From Maniola hyperantus (lineage: Eukaryota > Arthropoda > Insecta > Lepidoptera > Nymphalidae): a DNA stretch of 64,000 bases. Below the pieces are notes generated by a model, which saw only the letters and a list, made by a program, of their open reading frames with translations, was not told the DNA's origin and searched no databases. The stretch lies in NCBI RefSeq assembly GCF_902806685.2, contig NC_048562.1, positions 3,742,520 through 3,806,519 of the forward strand, written 5' to 3'. Shown here piece after piece: positions 10,450 to 19,443 of this stretch. Each line of letters begins with the position of its first letter. Positions within the stretch are counted from its first letter, which is position 1. The position numbers and the translations under genes are program-made.

Positions 10450-10795
10450 CATCATCACCATCAACCAATAGACGTCCACGGCTGGACATAGGTCTTGCGC
10501 CGCCTGGATCCAGTGGCTCCCTGCGACTCGTCTGATGTCGTCCGTCCACCTAGTGAGGGGTCTGCCAACGCTGCGTCTTCCGGTGCGAGATCGCCATTCC
10601 AGCAACTTGGGACCCCAACGTCTATCGGTTGTACGAACTATGTGCCCTGCCCATTGCCACTTCAGCTTCGCAACCCGTTGAGCTATGTCGGTTACTCTAG
10701 TTCTCCTACGGATATCCTCATTTTTGATTTGATCACGTAGAGAAACTCCAAGCTCTCTCCATCGCCCGCTGAGTGACTCTGAGAGTGTGTGAGAG
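10450..10795 (-). mobile_element. RTE-type LINE insertion with 12-bp target-site duplication
   Basis: Flanked by a perfect direct repeat, atatgagagtat, at 10438-10449 and 10796-10807. On minus it encodes LGVSLRDQIKNEDIRRRTRV, then VAKLKWQWAGHIVRTTDRRW and RRSVGRPLTRWTDDIRRVAG, ending in a (TGATGG)-like tail. A ~33-bp stretch present in the 2322 copy is missing near 10493. Confidence 0.9.
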
Positions 10796-10807
10796 ATATG
10801 AGAGTAT

Positions 10808-11084
10808 ATGAGAATCGAATCCGGAACTTTGCACAGTTTAACATGAAACAATCTACATAAATAATAAAGATAGCATTTCAGTTCAATTGTTATTGTAGTA
10901 AAATATGCCTCGGCCGAGAATCAAACCGGTTCGGGTATTGCTAAACGTGCAATGTGGGTCACCACTGATTCATTCCGACTAAGTATTGACCGATCATTGC
11001 GTGCCCTGTTGTGGAAACATACGGGATGAAAATGTAACGAGCAACCTAGCGGAGTGTAAGCCCAGTTAAGATAACGCTTATACT
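10808..11084. other. no gene seen
   Basis: Spacer with no recognised repeat. Confidence 0.35.
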
Positions 11085-11222
11085 ATAAAGAGCAGCCGCC
11101 GAGTTTCTTGTTGGTTCTTCTTGGTAGGAAAGGTATTCCGAACCAGTGGTAGATCAATTTGGCGATTCAAAAGTACTTGAAAAGGTTTATTGATTAAAAA
11201 ATATTTATATTCTACTATTAGG
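11085..11222 (+). mobile_element. Jockey/CR1-type LINE 3' tail
   Basis: 'agcagccgccgagtttcttg', 'ttccgaaccagtggtagatc' and an A-rich end match the 3' UTR of the LINE at 21264-22976, and the tails at 13384 and 61480. Confidence 0.75.
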
Positions 11223-11229
11223 TTCTATT

Positions 11230-11423
11230 CTAGAATTAGGTTTTTTAAAAATCTCGTAGGAATTCTTTGATTGTCCGGGATAAAAAGTAGCCTATGTAAC
11301 TCTCCAGGTTTCTATCTATACCCATCCAAAAAATCACGATCCGATGCACCGTTGCAACGTGATTGAAGGACAAACCAACAAACCAATAAACAAACACACT
11401 TTCGCATTTATAAAAAGGGTACT
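11230..11423 (-). mobile_element. Lep1-like Helitron remnant, variant ending in TACTGA
   Basis: The ctag end is joined straight to 'aattaggttttttaaaaatc', so the usual 'atgatgcccgcg...' segment is deleted. Continues through 'ccgggataaaaagtagccta' and 'ttgcaacgtgattgaaggac' to 'aaaagggtactga', the TC end of this variant in reverse. Confidence 0.75.
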
Positions 11424-11531
11424 GATTCGAGCGAGCAGTCAGCGGGCGATGGAGAGAGCTAAGCTTCGAGTTTCTCTACGTGATCAAATCAGAAATGAGG
11501 AGATTCGTAGGAGAACCAGAGTAACCGACAG
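11424..11531 (+). mobile_element. RTE-type LINE internal fragment
   Basis: 'cagcgggcgatggagagagc' to 'gagaaccagagtaaccgaca' encodes QRAMERAKLRVSLRDQIRN and the R-R-T-R-V-T-D stretch upstream of WQWAGHIV. It abuts a Helitron end and carries no tail. Confidence 0.75.
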
Positions 11532-11567
11532 TAGATTCTATTAACAAAATTTCACAGAGCTTGATTG

Positions 11568-11847
11568 TTGGCACCGATTCCGTTGTCTTTCTCTAAACTA
11601 AAGAGTATCTGCATCCTTTTCTTTTTAACAAAGGGACAGAACATGAACTTTAAATGTAAAGACTCTAAATTTTAGTGCACGCTACAAATTTTAAAAGTAG
11701 GCTCGTGACTGTGCTCTAAAATCACGGGCTTACAATCTAAAAATAAAATTTAAAACTGTCAAACTGCGTCTGTCCTTTTCATATAACATTAGTAAGAAGA
11801 GGATGCGAATACTCTAAAATTAGGTTGTGCTCAGAATCAGTACCAAA
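11568..11847. mobile_element. MITE-N (ttgg(c/t)ac(c/t)gattc termini)
   Basis: The left end ttggcaccgattccg is matched in reverse by cagaatcagtaccaa at the right, giving short imperfect TIRs. The internal 'gcgtctgtccttttcatata' and 'agtaagaagaggatgcga' recur in the copy at 39058-39512. Non-coding. Confidence 0.65.
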
Positions 11848-11923
11848 TATCTACGTTTATAAGGAAACCGCTGGGGAGCGCGAGAAAGGTAATTCTCATA
11901 ATAATGCTAGACATAATTCTAAA

Positions 11924-12043
11924 CCGTATTTTTCATCTACGGTCTCCATAAATGAATCACAAACAGACCGATTGTTCCACGACCTTGTATATTGATAATC
12001 TGTTTTCTTTTGAGATTGCGCTGTATTTTGATGAAATACCTAC
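11924..12043. repeat. 120-bp direct repeat, unit 1
   Basis: From ccgtatttttcatctacggt through 'cacgaccttgtatattgata' to 'gatgaaatacct'. Near identical (a handful of differences) to 12449-12568. Confidence 0.85.
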
Positions 12044-12051
12044 CTATCTGT

Positions 12052-12430
12052 TAGCCTAGTGGTTAAGACGTCAACCTCTAGGTCTAGGGTTCTAGATTTA
12101 AGTTTTCGGAGCTATGTGCGTCTTATAAACAACTAGATGATGCCCGCGACTTCGTCTGCGTGGATTTAGGTTTTTAAAAATCCCGTGGGATCTTTGATTT
12201 TCCGGGCTAAAAAGTAGCATATGTCCTTCCCCGGGACGCTAGCTATCTCAGTACTAAATTTCATTAAAATCGGTTCAACGGATGGGCTATGAAAAGCTAG
12301 CAGACAGACAGACACATTTTTGCATTTATAATATTAAGTATGGATTAAATATCACTAGCTTTAACTGTGAATGAAAATATTATCATAAGGAAACTTACAT
12401 GCCTGAGATTTACCCATTATGTTCTCAAAT
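12052..12430 (+). mobile_element. SINE-R interrupted by a Lep1 element
   Basis: The head ttagcctagtggttaagacg and 'cggagctatgtgcgtctta' stop at 12132. The body resumes after the Helitron with 'aatatcactagctttaactg' and 'cttacatgcctgagattta'. Confidence 0.8.
12133..12344 (-). mobile_element. Lep1-like Helitron nested in a SINE
   Basis: CTAG...GA ends with host A on the left and T on the right, the A/T target expected of a Helitron. Contains 'gatgcccgcgacttcgtctg' and 'agcagacagacagacacatt'. It splits a SINE-R, so it is younger than that SINE. Confidence 0.85.
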
Positions 12431-12448
12431 GCTTGACGTAATTTTGAC

Positions 12449-12568
12449 CCGTATTTTTCGTCTACGGTCTCCAGAAATGAATCACAAACAAACCGATTGT
12501 TCCACGACCTTGTATATTGATAATCTGTTTTCTTTTGAGATAGCGCTGTATTTTGATGAAATACCTAT
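12449..12568. repeat. 120-bp direct repeat, unit 2
   Basis: Starts ccgtatttttcgtctacggt and ends gatgaaatacct. The SINE plus Lep1 lie between the two units. A 78-codon plus-strand frame across it is not conserved through the duplication and is not called. Confidence 0.85.
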
Positions 12569-12649
12569 TGCTTTGGTTTTGAGTTCGATACGCAAATTAA
12601 TGCACAATTTAAGTTCTGCTACCCGACCGCCTTAGCGTAAGGTTTTTCT

Positions 12650-12697
12650 TAGAAGACTAGCGACCCCCCCCCCCCCCCCCCCCCCCCGGCTTCGGAC
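12650..12697. repeat. poly-C tract in a Helitron-like end
   Basis: 'actagcga' is followed by 24 consecutive C (12664-12687) and 'ggcttcggacggg'. A sister end at 17772 reads actagcgacccgccctggct, so the run appears to be an expanded or misassembled 'cccgcccc' within a second Helitron-like family. Confidence 0.7.
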
Positions 12698-13168
12698 GGG
12701 TTTTTTAGGGTTCCGTACCTCAAAAGGAAAAGCGGAACCCTTATAGGATCACTTTGTTGTCTCTCTGTCTGTCTGCCTGTCTGTCTGTCTATCTGTCTGT
12801 CTGTCTGTCTGTCAAGAAACCTACAGGGTACTTCCCGTTGACCTAGAATCATGAAATTTGGCAGGTAGGTAGATCTTATAGCTGACATTTGGGGAAAAAA
12901 TCTGAAAACCGTGAATTTAGGGTTAGATCACACAAAATAAAATTAAATTGTGGTCATGAACTAATAATTAGTATTTTCAACTTTTGAAGTGAGTGACTAT
13001 ATCAAGTGGGGTATCATATGAAAGGTCTTCACCTGTACATTCTAAAACAGATTTTTATTTATTTTTATGCATCATAGTTTTTGAATTATCGTCAGAATGT
13101 CGAAAAAATACGAATGTAGTACGGAACCCTCATTGCGCGAGCCTGACTCGCACTTGGCCGGTTTTTTT
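12698..13168 (+). repeat. family G repeat, near full length
   Basis: The most complete plus-oriented copy: tttagggttccgtacctcaa, a (CTGT)n-like run, 'caagaaacctacagggtact', 'caagtggggtatcatatgaa', 'gagcctgactcgcacttggc' and a T run. No ORF resembling a transposase. Confidence 0.85.
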
Positions 13169-13246
13169 CCCGTAACATTCATTCGCATTCTTGACCACGA
13201 TCACATGATGGAAAGTGATGATGTGGCCTAAGATGGGACGCGTTAA
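13169..13246 (-). repeat. fragment of the 8030-8794 retroelement family
   Basis: 'gcattcttgaccacgatcac' then 'ggcctaagatgggacgcgtt' match the tail-proximal part of the nested element, and the sequence stops abruptly. Confidence 0.6.
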
Positions 13247-13254
13247 ATAAAATA

Positions 13255-13380
13255 CTATATAGTTAAATAAAGCCCATGTTACTCAGAAATAATGTAGCTT
13301 TCTAGGTGAAAGAATTATCAAAATCGGTTCAGTAGTTCCAGAGATTACCCCCTACAAACAAACTTACAAACTTTACCTTA
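13255..13380. repeat. unclassified repeat fragment
   Basis: 'aatcggttcagtagttccag' and 'ctacaaacaaacttacaaac' are typical of lepidopteran Helitron-like repeats. Ends not defined. Confidence 0.4.
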
Positions 13381-13383
13381 CAC

Positions 13384-13545
13384 TAAAATAAAATAAAATA
13401 AAAATAAAAATCTTTTTTATTCAAATAAACTTTTACAAGTACTTTCGAATAGTCGTATGCATCTACCACTGGTTCGGATTGCCTTTCCTACCGAGAAGAA
13501 CCAGCAAGAAACTCGACGGTTACTCTTTTCAAATATTTGATATAG
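13384..13545 (-). mobile_element. Jockey/CR1-type LINE 3' tail
   Basis: Plus strand starts with aaaataaaa repeats (tail) followed by 'ctaccactggttcggattgc' and 'agaaccagcaagaaactcga', the complement of the 61480 copy. Confidence 0.75.
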
Positions 13546-13605
13546 GTACAAGCTCGCTAACTTTAACTTTATAATATTACTCTTTTTAATATACCGTGAC
13601 ATAAG

Positions 13606-13728
13606 CTGTGGTAGCCTAGTGGTTAGGACCTCCGCCTCCTAATCGGAGGTCGGGCGTTCAATCCCGGGCACGCACCTCTAACTTCTCGGAGTTATGTGCG
13701 TTTAACATCGTGAGAAAACCTGCACTCC
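13606..13728 (+). mobile_element. SINE-R, truncated
   Basis: 'ggtagcctagtggttaggac' and the B-box region 'gcgttcaatcccgggcacgc', then a deletion from 'gtgcgttt' directly to 'aacatcgtgagaaaacctgc'. Confidence 0.8.
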
Positions 13729-13771
13729 TTACTTAACATTTTCCCTGTAAATAATAGTTAATAATAGTTGA

Positions 13772-14012
13772 CTAGTACTACTCGTGCGCAAAAAGTTGAG
13801 ACCTGGGGAGCGGTGACGCCACAGACGCGTGGTTGTACTGTAGACAAAAATCGGAGCGCATCGTCGTTGCGTGACGTGTAAGCAAGTACGGGACTAAGAT
13901 GTTAAAAAAATGGCGTTGTCTACAGTACAACACGGGAGCTTGAGGGGAAGTTACAGGGGAAGCTGGCGGAGGGTTGCATTCCAGGCGAGTCTCAACTCAT
14001 CGCGCACGGGTA
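13772..14012. mobile_element. inverted-repeat MITE
   Basis: Left 'actactcgtgcgcaaaaagt' with 'tgagac' and 'ttgtactgtagacaa' pairs with right 'ttgtctacagtacaa' and 'gagtctcaactcatcgcgca' with 'cgggtagtag'. Arms about 75-85 bp, more GC-rich than the surroundings. Non-coding. Confidence 0.7.
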
Positions 14013-14318
14013 GTAGTTTCCAAAAAAAGTACGGATCGTTGTACAACAATTACATAATCAAAAACACGTTATAAATTAAGTTAAAATCACCCCCTGTCTA
14101 ACAACCCCTCGTTTTGTGGCATCAAACTCAAAAACTCACCCCTATTGTGTAGATAATAAAGTATTTTGGGTTAATAGTGGAGAATGGGCCAATCCGTAAA
14201 ATTCGAATAATCGAATCTACCCCGCACGGATTTTCTGACATTTATACCCATACCTAGGGTTGACACATCAATTTTAAAATATAAAAATATTATTTATGTC
14301 ACTTATTTATTTATTTCA

Positions 14319-14775
14319 AACGAGCTTATGCTCGCGACTTCGTCCGCGTTAACTACACAAATTTCAAACTCCTATTTTATCCCCTCAGGGGTTCAATTTT
14401 CAAAAATCCTTAGTGGACGTCTACGTCATAATAGCTATCTGCATGCCAAATTACAGCCCAATCCGTCCAGTACCTTGGGCTCTGCGTTGATGGATCCGTC
14501 AGTCAGTCAGTTAGACAGTCAGTCAGGCAGTCAATCAGTTAGTCAGTCAGTGCGCTTTTCCTTTTAGATATATGTATATAGAATGATTAGATATTCTATA
14601 TATAGAATAGAATTATCAATTAGGTATATTTTTATGTAGTCAGAAGAAGAATAGTCTATTATGTTTTAAGCTATTTTAAGGGGGTAAAAATATAGGGGTG
14701 CGAAAAACCGAAGGGGGTTAAAATCCCTGTTTAAAATTTAGTCCACGCGGACGAAGTCGCGAGCATAAGCTAGTT
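14319..14775. mobile_element. head-to-head pair of A2 Helitron-like remnants
   Basis: Left end 'gagcttatgctcgcgacttc' and right end 'ggacgaagtcgcgagcataa' with 'gctagt' are inverted copies of one terminus. The left half carries the A2 body (aaatccttagtggacgtcta, then (cagt)n at about 14499-14550); the right half is short. Confidence 0.7.
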
Positions 14776-15025
14776 TTGTACATTAATGTTGGAAGAATAA
14801 ATTCAATTAATACATACATACTTGAAACACAAATAAATATCAGTATTATAACCAAAAATGCAGGCGTGTGGGAGTCGAAAACTGCGCGCAGTTTTAGTTT
14901 TATTGTGTTCCATAAACTAAAATAAAATGAAATAAGTTATGGGTGTGATTATTTATGATATTTGATTATTGCTTTAATCCGTGCGAGATATTTCTTTATA
15001 CCTGCGACTATATCCGATTTTTTAT

Positions 15026-15324
15026 ACTACATGGTGTCCATGACTTCGTCCGTGTGGATTTAGGTTTTAAAAGTCTTCGATTTTTATTCTTTATTCTTTA
15101 CTAGATGATGCCCGCGACTTCGTCCGCGTGGAATTAGGTTTTCAAAAATCCCACGGGAACTCTTTGATTTTCCGGGATAAAAAGTAGCCTATGTCACTCT
15201 ATAGGTCTTTATCTATACCCATGCAAAAAATCACGTCATCCGTTGCACCGTTGCGACGTGATTGAAGGACAAACCAACAAACCAACAAACAAACACACTT
15301 TCGCATTTATAATAAGGGTACTGA
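15026..15324 (-). mobile_element. Lep1 fragment followed by a complete Lep1 variant
   Basis: 15026-15080 is a short stub (tccatgacttcgtccgtgtg). 15101-15324 runs from ctagatgatgcccgcgactt to aataagggtactga and includes 'gcgacgtgattgaaggacaa', the same variant as at 11230. Confidence 0.75.
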
Positions 15325-15533
15325 TAAAACATCTGACTGACGCTAGAGATCAACGGATGTTGCGTAAGTAGGCCACCGAGTATTGGACGCTATATAAATA
15401 TATTGCGGGTTTGAAAAATACTAAATCACTAAAACTACAAAATGAGGCAAATGCTTATTGGTATTGGATTGTGTTTAGGTAGTATAACAATAACGCTAAG
15501 TTTTTGCTAGCGTTCCGGTTACACCCTGTATAA
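15325..15533. repeat. 'catctgactgacgct' repeat, copy 2
   Basis: Begins taaaacatctgactgacgct immediately after the Helitron end and closes ggttacaccctgtata. It lacks the 'cgtgtcgtaggcggggcatt' block of copy 1. Confidence 0.65.
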
Positions 15534-15661
15534 CTGTAAATTTCATATCGGTCGGCACCGCTAATAAAGATGCGATTAATTTTATTGATCAAGACATTTA
15601 TGAAAAATGTTTATTCATTTTCAATTTTTCATTACTAAGGTTTTGAATATTTTATCTTTGA

Positions 15662-15946
15662 ACTAGCTTTTCCCTGCGACTTTATCAGCTGATGCCCGCG
15701 ACTCCGTTATTAGGGAGCGCGTGGAATTAGGTTTTTTTTAAAAATTCAGTAGGAACTCTTTGATTTCCGGGATAAAAAGTAGACCATTTCACTCTCCAGG
15801 TCTTAATCTATACCCATGTAAAAAATCACGTCAAATTGCACTGTTACGACGGGACATACAACTGTTTATCCCGGAAAATCAAAGAGTTCCCATAGGATTT
15901 AAAAAAAATCTAATTCCACGCAAACGAAGTCGCGGGCATCAGCTAG
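15662..15946. mobile_element. head-to-head Lep1 pair
   Basis: Starts 'cagctgatgcccgcgactcc' (about 15686) and ends 'gaagtcgcgggcatcagcta' with 'gt', with 'ccgggataaaaagtag' inward on the left and 'tatcccggaaaatcaaagag' on the right: two inverted halves joined at about 15852. A 63-codon frame across it is not a gene. Confidence 0.7.
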
Positions 15947-16189
15947 TCTAAAATAAACAAAATTATTATTTAGATTCCGATTTTTTTTACAATTAGTGAC
16001 AGCCCTGAGTCCACCCCTCGAATGTAAAAGATTGAATCACTCAAAATACGATATGTTCAAACTTGTAATCTGATGTTGTGCCGATATACCCGTTATCTAC
16101 AACATCTACCCGACATGTGCTCAACATTTCTGTTAAACATGTTCAAATATGCTTTTAGTTGGAAAACTAGATATTGGCACAGAATATTT

Positions 16190-16476
16190 TAATTCATATA
16201 CAAGTTAGCCCTTAACTCCGTAACTTAGGGCTAACCTGGAAGGGGTATGGCAGTTTTTTTTAAAATTAAATCCATACACGGCATCGTACCGGAACGCTAA
16301 ATCACTTGGCGGCATGGCTTTGCCGGTAGGATGGTAACTAGCCACGGCTGAAGCCTCCCACCATGCCAGACCAGAGGAAATTTAGAAATTTTAAAATTCC
16401 AAATTTCCCTTATCGGAATCGATCCCGGGACGTCGTACTTAAAAGACCACAGCGCTCACCACTGAGCCCAGGAGGA
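16190..16476 (-). mobile_element. SINE-L, shortened
   Basis: 'tacaagttagcccttaactc', 'acctggaaggggtatggcag', 'ggaatcgatcccgggacgtc' and 'caccactgagcccaggagg'. About 30 bp are missing near the tail compared with 6178-6512. Confidence 0.75.
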
Positions 16477-16502
16477 TGACGATGATGACGATTATGTGAT
16501 TT

Positions 16503-16860
16503 ATGAAAGTGGCAACAACCCGCAGCAATGAGAAATTTAATAATAAAAACATTGAGCCGGCAGGGATTAGTTGGGATGATGGCAAGAGACCTGATGGATT
16601 GACGCTGGTTCCCTGGGAACGGGGACGGGCGCTAATGTGGGACGCAACCTGCGTTGACACATTGGCCCCGTGTCATATCAGGGAGACAGCATCAAGACCG
16701 GGAGCCGCAGCACAGCACAGAAACAGCTGAAAACGGCAAGCGGCGCAAGTATGCCTCTCTTATCGAGAGTTACATTTTTGTTCCGTTTGCCTAGGAGACC
16801 CTAAGGCCATAGAGTCTTAGTGCCAAAAAAAATTACGAGATATTTTACCGCGATTAATAA
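16503..16860 (+). pseudogene. retroelement pol C-terminal fragment (degraded)
   Basis: The plus frame contains GKRPDGLTLVPWERGRALMW, DATCVDTLAP, an ETASRPGAAA segment and, after 'cggcaag', KYASLIESYIFVPF. I recognise this run from C-terminal regions of retroelement proteins that recur in many animal genomes. Past FVPF the homologous GP-GPKA-like text continues only with stops or frame changes. The usual reverse transcriptase is absent, so it is a dead fragment. Exact clade not determined. Confidence 0.6.
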
Positions 16861-17271
16861 GCGCTTTTTAAGTTTTATATTGTAATAAAACACTAAAAGA
16901 AGAAAGAAAAAACAAAGACTTGAAATGTGATTTTTAATTTCATTGATGTCTGTTTTTTTTGTTAAAATTATAAAGAAACAAGATGTTATCGTCGCCATCT
17001 CATCGACTAAAGAGATTCTTCAACCGACAGTACGTGACGCCTGCTTCTATCGCACGATTTAGGGTTCCTTAGGCAAGTAAACAAAGTAGTAAGTACTTAA
17101 ATTATTATAGGTACTATAATATATTTGCGGCAGTAAGACGTATCTACAGGATTTGTGATATAAAGTGCTTCAAAAGCGGCCTGAAAAATAAAAGCAAAAA
17201 TATTAGTCTGACCTTCTTTCAAATAAGTCAAATTTAGACTTATTGCTTAGGTGTTAAGTTTTATTTTAGAA

Positions 17272-17505
17272 CTAGCTTATGCTCGCGACTTTGTCCGCGT
17301 GGACTACACAAATTTCAAACCCTTATTTCACCACCTTAGGGAATGAATTTTCAAAAATCCTTTCTTAGCGGATGCCTACGTCATAATAACTATCTGCATG
17401 CCAAATTTCAACCCGATCTGTCCAGTAGTTTAAGCTGTGCGTTGATAGATCCGTCAGTCAGTCAGTCAGTCAGTCAGTCACCTTTTCCTTTTTTATATTT
17501 AGATA
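17272..17505 (-). mobile_element. A2 Helitron-like remnant
   Basis: ctagcttatgctcgcgactt, 'ctacacaaatttcaaaccct', 'atcctttcttagcggatgcc', 'ctgtgcgttgatagatccgt' and a (CAGT)n run. Followed at 17530-17562 by a small RTE scrap (tcgcccgctgagtgactctg). Confidence 0.75.
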
Positions 17506-17562
17506 AGAGAATTCAGTCTGCACTGCATACACAATCGCCCGCTGAGTGACTCTGAGCTTTCA

Positions 17563-17771
17563 TATAGCTTTTTTGGTACGGAACCACTAAATATAAACGG
17601 AAATCGCGCTTACCTTATTTCAAAGTGGTAACAGCGGGTCATCACGATGTCAAAGATTCTCCCAGGTCGATCGAGGTCACTGTCACGACCGTGCCTAAGA
17701 AGTTAAGAACATTTTAGGTCACAAATATAATTTTATGGGAAAAATGTATTGGTATGCCATTTATTTTGTTA
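17563..17771. other. no gene seen
   Basis: Spacer with a possible family G scrap ('ggtacggaacca' near 17573). Confidence 0.35.
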
Positions 17772-18060
17772 CTAGCGACCCGCCCTGGCTTCGCATGGGT
17801 GCAATGTAGATACTAATGTGGTGTCATTGAGGTGTATTTGCCTCGGAAACTCTCAAATGAGAGGATTTTTTCCGACCTAATTAACATTATTTCAATTTCT
17901 CTAGGGATCTCTAACTTTTTGAGAACAAAACTATAGCCATAAACCTTCCTCTTGACTCACTATATCTATTGGTGAAAACCGCATTTAAATCCGTTGCGTA
18001 GTTTAAAAGATCTACGCGTTCATACATACAGACAGCGGGAAGCGACTTTATTTTATACTA
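17772..18060 (-). mobile_element. second Helitron-like family (actagcgacccgcc)
   Basis: ctagcgacccgccctggctt, 'tttccgacctaattaacat', 'acatacagacagcgggaagc' and 'gactttattttatacta'. The last block recurs at 63720-63770. No coding. Confidence 0.6.
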
Positions 18061-18189
18061 GGTATGTAGAGAAGAAGATACTGAATTTTAATCCAGCGCA
18101 GCGCCCCCATGCGGCGTCTGGCAATGCATGACGTGATTTCTATTCTGAAGAAAATATAAAATTCACCGCGATTAAGGTAATAGCCTTTT

Positions 18190-18518
18190 TTTTTATTCAG
18201 ATAATACAAGTTAGCCCTTGACTGCAATCTCACCTGATGGTAAGTGACGATGCAGTCTAAGGCGGGAGCGGGCTAACCTGGAAGGAGTATGGCAGTTTTT
18301 ATTAAACCCATACGCTTTTGGTTTCTACACGGTATCGTATCGGAACGCTAAATTGCTTGGCGGCACGGCTTCGCCGGTAGGGTGGTAACTAGCCACGGCC
18401 GAGACCTCCCACCAGACCAGACCAGAAATTTAGGAAATTCCAAATCCCTGCCAGGAATCGAATCCGGGACCTCCCACTAATAAGACCACAGCGCTTACCA
18501 CTGCGCCAGGGAGGTCAT
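18190..18518 (-). mobile_element. SINE-L, near full length
   Basis: Tail (ttttattcagataatacaag), body 'cggcacggcttcgccggtag' and head complement 'ccactgcgccagggaggtc'. Together with 6178 it defines the family. Confidence 0.8.
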
Positions 18519-18674
18519 CGGCTCATCTGGTGACAGAAGGGCTGGCTCATGTTTTGCGCAACGGATCAGCCTGGCTGTCCAGCGCGGAAATGCAGCCAAT
18601 ATTCTTGGCACCATTCCATGCGGGCATGATTTGTATAGTAATTAGATAAGGCTAGCTTTAAGTTTTATTGTAAT
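18519..18674. other. no gene seen
   Basis: Short spacer; nothing recognised. Confidence 0.35.
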
Positions 18675-18872
18675 ACTAGATCATGTCCACGATTTAGGTT
18701 TTGAAAATCCCGTGGGAACTCTTTGATTTTCCGGGATAAAAAGTAGCCTATGTCCTTCCCCAGGTTGCAAGCTATCTCTGTACCAAATTTCGTCAAAATC
18801 GGTTGAACGGTTAGGCCGTGAAAGGCTGACAGACAGACAGACACACTTTCGCATTTATAATATTAGTATGGA
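18675..18872 (-). mobile_element. Lep1-like Helitron remnant (A1)
   Basis: ctagatcatgtccacgattt (internal loss near the end), 'ccttccccaggttgcaagct', 'cgtcaaaatcggttgaacgg' and a TC end in reverse at 'attagtatgga'. Confidence 0.8.
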
Positions 18873-18897
18873 TTTAAAAAAAAACTTTATGTTGAGA

Positions 18898-19128
18898 CTA
18901 GCTTATGCTAGCGACTTCGTCCGCGTGGACTACAAAATTTCAAAACCCTATTTCACCCCCTTAGGAGTTAAATTTTCGAAGATCCTTTCTTAGCGGATGC
19001 CTACGTCATAATAGCTATCTGCATGCCAAATTTCAGCCCGATCCGTCCAGTAGTTTGAGCTGTGCGGTGATAGATCAGTCAGTCAGTCAGTCAGTCATTC
19101 AGACAGTCAGTCAGTCAGTCACCTTTTC

Positions 19129-19186
<58 letters not shown>
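18898..19186 (-). mobile_element. A2 Helitron-like remnant ending in a (TA)n tract
   Basis: ctagcttatgctagcgactt to a (cagt)n run and 'accttttccttt', then about 55 bp of pure TA dinucleotides (19132-19186). Confidence 0.8.
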
Positions 19187-19189
<3 letters not shown>

Positions 19190-19443
19190 GATCAATAGAT
19201 GGAATGAAAGTAAAGTCGAATAGCTAGTAAATAATTTTATATGCATATTGTGAGTGACCCAATAGCTAGGTTTCTAGGTCGACCTTTATAGCGCTAATAT
19301 ACCTACGCCGATGCGAGAGTGCCAATTACTCACTACTACAACACTACTAGGTATAGTTGTACTGTACCTACTAGGTACTACAAGCGTTACAATTTAAATG
19401 TACAGGTTTTATAGTGTTCTACATTTTTTTATCGATAGTAAAG
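19187..19443. other. no gene seen
   Basis: Spacer rich in 'taggta' and 'ctacta' motifs; no family recognised. Confidence 0.35.
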
